Translations under genes and position numbers: made by a program
Part shown: positions 62,501 through 64,000 of the stretch, one piece after another
Position numbering within the stretch: position 1 is the stretch's first letter
Layout: the number at the start of each line of letters is the position of its first letter
The notes under the pieces: generated by a model
What the model was told of the DNA's origin: nothing
What the model saw: only the letters and a program-made list of their open reading frames with translations
Database searches by the model: none
Assembly (NCBI GenBank): GCA_002287035.1
Contig: NSKG01000010.1
Location: forward strand, 99,964 to 163,963
Source: Pseudomonas sp. WN033
GTDB lineage: Bacteria; Pseudomonadota; Gammaproteobacteria; Pseudomonadales; Pseudomonadaceae
Reading direction: 5' to 3'
DNA: 64,000 nt

Positions 62501-62522
62501 TAAATGACATATAGTTAGTTAT
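62501..62522. promoter_or_regulatory. Operator P (TGAC-N5-GTCA family)
   Basis: The core is TGAC-ATATA-GTTA followed by GTTAT, just 18 bases ahead of the aldo/keto reductase start and touching its ribosome site. Confidence 0.6.
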
Positions 62523-62535
62523 AAGGAGGGGCACT

Positions 62536-63555
62536 ATGCGTTACAGGTTATTGGGCGAATCGGGGCTGAGGGTATCCGAGCTTTGCCTCGGCACCATGAC
62601 ATTCGGCACCCGCCATTGGGGTAGTGAGGCGGACGAGGCAGCCAGGATCTATCGATTTTTCAGAGAGAATGGCGGCAACTTTGTCGATACCGCCAACGAA
62701 ATCTATGCCGGAGGGCACTCGGAAGAAGTCCTTGGTGAACTGATAAAGGATCACCGGGACGAGGTGGTGCTGGCTACCAAGTACTCATTTTCCATACCGG
62801 GCGGTTCCGATCCCAATATGGCCGGCAACCACCGCAAGAGTCTGAAACGCTCCGTCGAATCCAGTCTGCGCCGGCTCGGTACCGATTACATCGACGTTCT
62901 CTGGATTCATGGCTGGGACGAGTTCACTCCGTTGGAAGAGACCATGCGCGCACTGGATGACCTGGTGCGTCGCGGGCAGGTGCTTTATCTGGGCATTTCC
63001 AATGCACCGGCGTGGGTGGTCGCCAAGTGCAACATGCTGGCCCGTTTCAAGGGCTGGACGCCGTTCGTGGCTTTGCAGGCGGAATACAACCTGATCGAAC
63101 GTGCGGTGGAGCACGATCTGCTGCCCATGTGTCGTCATTCTGGCCTGGCCCTGGCGGCCTGGTCTCCACTTGCCAGCGGCATCCTCAGTGGCAAGTACAG
63201 CGAAGGTGGCAACGAAAGCAAAAGGCTGGATTCGTCAGGGTTGAAGACGCTGGATGAGGCGTCTCTGAGAGTTGCCGCAGCGGTGTCGGAAGTGGCTGGT
63301 GAGATTGGCAGGAGCTCTTCACAGGTGGCTCTGAACTGGCTGCGTTCAAAACCTGGCGTCATACCGCTGATCGGAGCCCGCACGCTTACCCAGCTTGAAG
63401 ACAATCTGGGATGCCTGGACTTCCAGCTAGAGGCGCAGCATCTGCAACAGCTCGACGAACTGACCGCCCCGGCCAAGCATTATCCGCATGACTATCTGAG
63501 CAAGTATCGGGAAGTCATCAATGGTGGTTTTTTCCAGAAAATAGATCGCAACTGA
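62536..63555 (+). CDS. Aldo/keto reductase
   Basis: 339 residues, AAGGAGG ahead of ATG 62536. Catalytic tetrad visible: Asp51, Tyr57, Lys82 and His125. Expected to reduce an aldehyde or ketone with NADPH. The operator in front separates it from the LuxE/LuxC genes and links it to the regulon. Some members (AKR11/12-like) act on sugars; the context favours a lipid aldehyde. Confidence 0.92.
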   Translation: MRYRLLGESGLRVSELCLGTMTFGTRHWGSEADEAARIYRFFRENGGNFVDTANEIYAGGHSEEVLGELIKDHRDEVVLATKYSFSIPGGSDPNMAGNHRKSLKRSVESSLRRLGTDYIDVLWIHGWDEFTPLEETMRALDDLVRRGQVLYLGISNAPAWVVAKCNMLARFKGWTPFVALQAEYNLIERAVEHDLLPMCRHSGLALAAWSPLASGILSGKYSEGGNESKRLDSSGLKTLDEASLRVAAAVSEVAGEIGRSSSQVALNWLRSKPGVIPLIGARTLTQLEDNLGCLDFQLEAQHLQQLDELTAPAKHYPHDYLSKYREVINGGFFQKIDRN

Positions 63556-63617
63556 AGCAACCGCAAGAAAGGTAGTTTGCTGGAATCAATAAGAACAACA
63601 GACGGAGTCATGGAGCT

Positions 63618-63773
63618 ATGAAAGCAATAACAATATCTAAAAAGACGCACAATCCCTGGGTGTTACGCTCAGTCCTGTGCCTGGCCATACCGGCGATCTC
63701 CAGCAACCTTGAAGCAAGAGTGCTGGATATTGGCGGCAATGATTGGGAGGTGCTGTCGACTCCCCCTGATTAG
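63618..63773 (+). pseudogene. Exported protein gene truncated by an IS element
   Basis: An ATG at 63618 with GGAG upstream opens a signal peptide (RSVLCLAIPAISSNLEA) and a start of mature protein (VLDIGGNDWEV). The frame then runs into the IS3-family sequence and stops at 63771-63773 after 51 codons. The mature start resembles that of outer-membrane barrels, but too little remains for a firm call. The rest of the gene should lie beyond the IS. Confidence 0.7.
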
Positions 63774-64000
63774 GTCCACGCATAACTAGAGGTTTCCGGA
63801 CAGTGAGTGATCCGGTATTCGACCGGGGTCAGATCCCCGAGCGAGTCGTGAGGTATCTCCTCGTTGTAGTCTTGCAGCCACTGTTCGGTGTGTTCTCTCA
63901 CCTCGTTCAGATTACGGAAGATGTACATATCAAGGACGCCTCGACGGTAGCTGCCATTAAAACGCTCAATGAACCCGTTTTGCATGGGGCGCCCAGGCTG
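63754..64000 (-). mobile_element. IS3-family insertion sequence, 3' end, partial
   Basis: The element reaches the window edge. Its end probably lies near 63754 at TGTCGACTCCCCC, judged by the TG terminus and the break in the exported-protein frame. The other end and the target repeat are outside. Confidence 0.75.
63770..64000 (-). CDS. IS3-family transposase (OrfB), C-terminal part
   Basis: 77 visible codons, open to the window edge. [19 protein letters not shown] holds the final Glu of the DDE triad. [19 protein letters not shown] and [12 protein letters not shown] follow, as in integrase-core transposases of the IS3 family. The stop lies inside the terminal repeat region, sharing bases with the truncated gene's stop on the other strand. 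Confidence 0.93.
   Translation of the reverse strand, partial: QPGRPMQNGFIERFNGSYRRGVLDMYIFRNLNEVREHTEQWLQDYNEEIPHDSLGDLTPVEYRITHCPETSSYAWT

Noticed and set aside
1..64000. CRISPR arrays, tRNA, rRNA or prophage genes
   Set aside because: No regular direct repeats with spacers, cloverleaf-like sequences or phage structural genes were noticed.

Overview
The window looks like part of a Pseudomonas-type gammaproteobacterial chromosome. The evidence is GC-rich coding sequence with AT-rich spacers, Shine-Dalgarno sites of the AGGAG/GGAGG type, Pseudomonas-like methyl-accepting and MFS proteins, and an IS3-family element of a kind common in pseudomonads. This placement is an inference from style. 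It holds about 45 genes, almost all for uptake and CoA-dependent breakdown of a hydrophobic carboxylic acid. No rRNA, tRNA, CRISPR or phage genes were seen.

Layout. 1-7785 (minus): FMN/FAD ene-reductase, acyl-CoA dehydrogenase (ACAD) alpha and beta, acyl-CoA ligase, [2Fe-2S] ferredoxin and a fused ACAD cut by the window edge. 8378-17637 (plus): an envelope operon (DUF1302 outer-membrane protein, DUF1329 protein, YCF48/BNR propeller, MMPL/RND transporter), then an SDR and a second ligase. 17674-22046: isochorismatase-fold protein, a fused beta-alpha ACAD and a thiolase. 22047-27221 (minus): two ACAD pairs and a DUF35 zinc-ribbon protein, divergent from an SDR. 28398-30937: amidohydrolase and a tandem Cache protein. 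30982-34917 (minus): SDR, MaoC, alcohol dehydrogenase, rubredoxin and rubredoxin reductase. 35305: a TetR regulator. 36078-41634: hydratases, SDR, SCP-x type thiolase and a GTP cyclohydrolase I. 41747-46381 (minus): an overlapping operon of DUF35, SDR, CoA transferase and an ACAD pair. 46647-53060: MFS exporter, ferritin-like protein, two amidohydrolases and a thiolase. 53240-58735: chemoreceptor, ArsR-MarR fusion, TauD-type dioxygenase and a DHA2 exporter. 58929-63555: LuxE-like and LuxC-like acyl reductase genes, SDR and aldo/keto reductase. 63618-64000: an exported-protein gene cut by an IS3-family element.

How it fits together. The enzymes spell a complete beta-oxidation spiral: ligases, four two-gene ACADs plus two fused ACADs, MaoC hydratase-2, HSD17B4-like SDRs and SCP-x type thiolase. 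This set resembles the peroxisomal or actinobacterial route for alpha-methyl-branched, steroid- or isoprenoid-type side chains. No ring-cleavage genes and no hydroxylase are in the window, so the substrate remains unproven.

The strongest unannotated signal is a repeated palindrome, core TGAC-N5-GTCA with AT-rich flanks extended as GTTAT. It occurs about 16 times, almost always in the spacer ahead of an operon, including ahead of the TetR gene, the chemoreceptor and the Cache protein. It points to one regulon spanning about 55 kb. A second, different 13-bp palindrome sits ahead of the DHA2 exporter and the LuxE-like gene.
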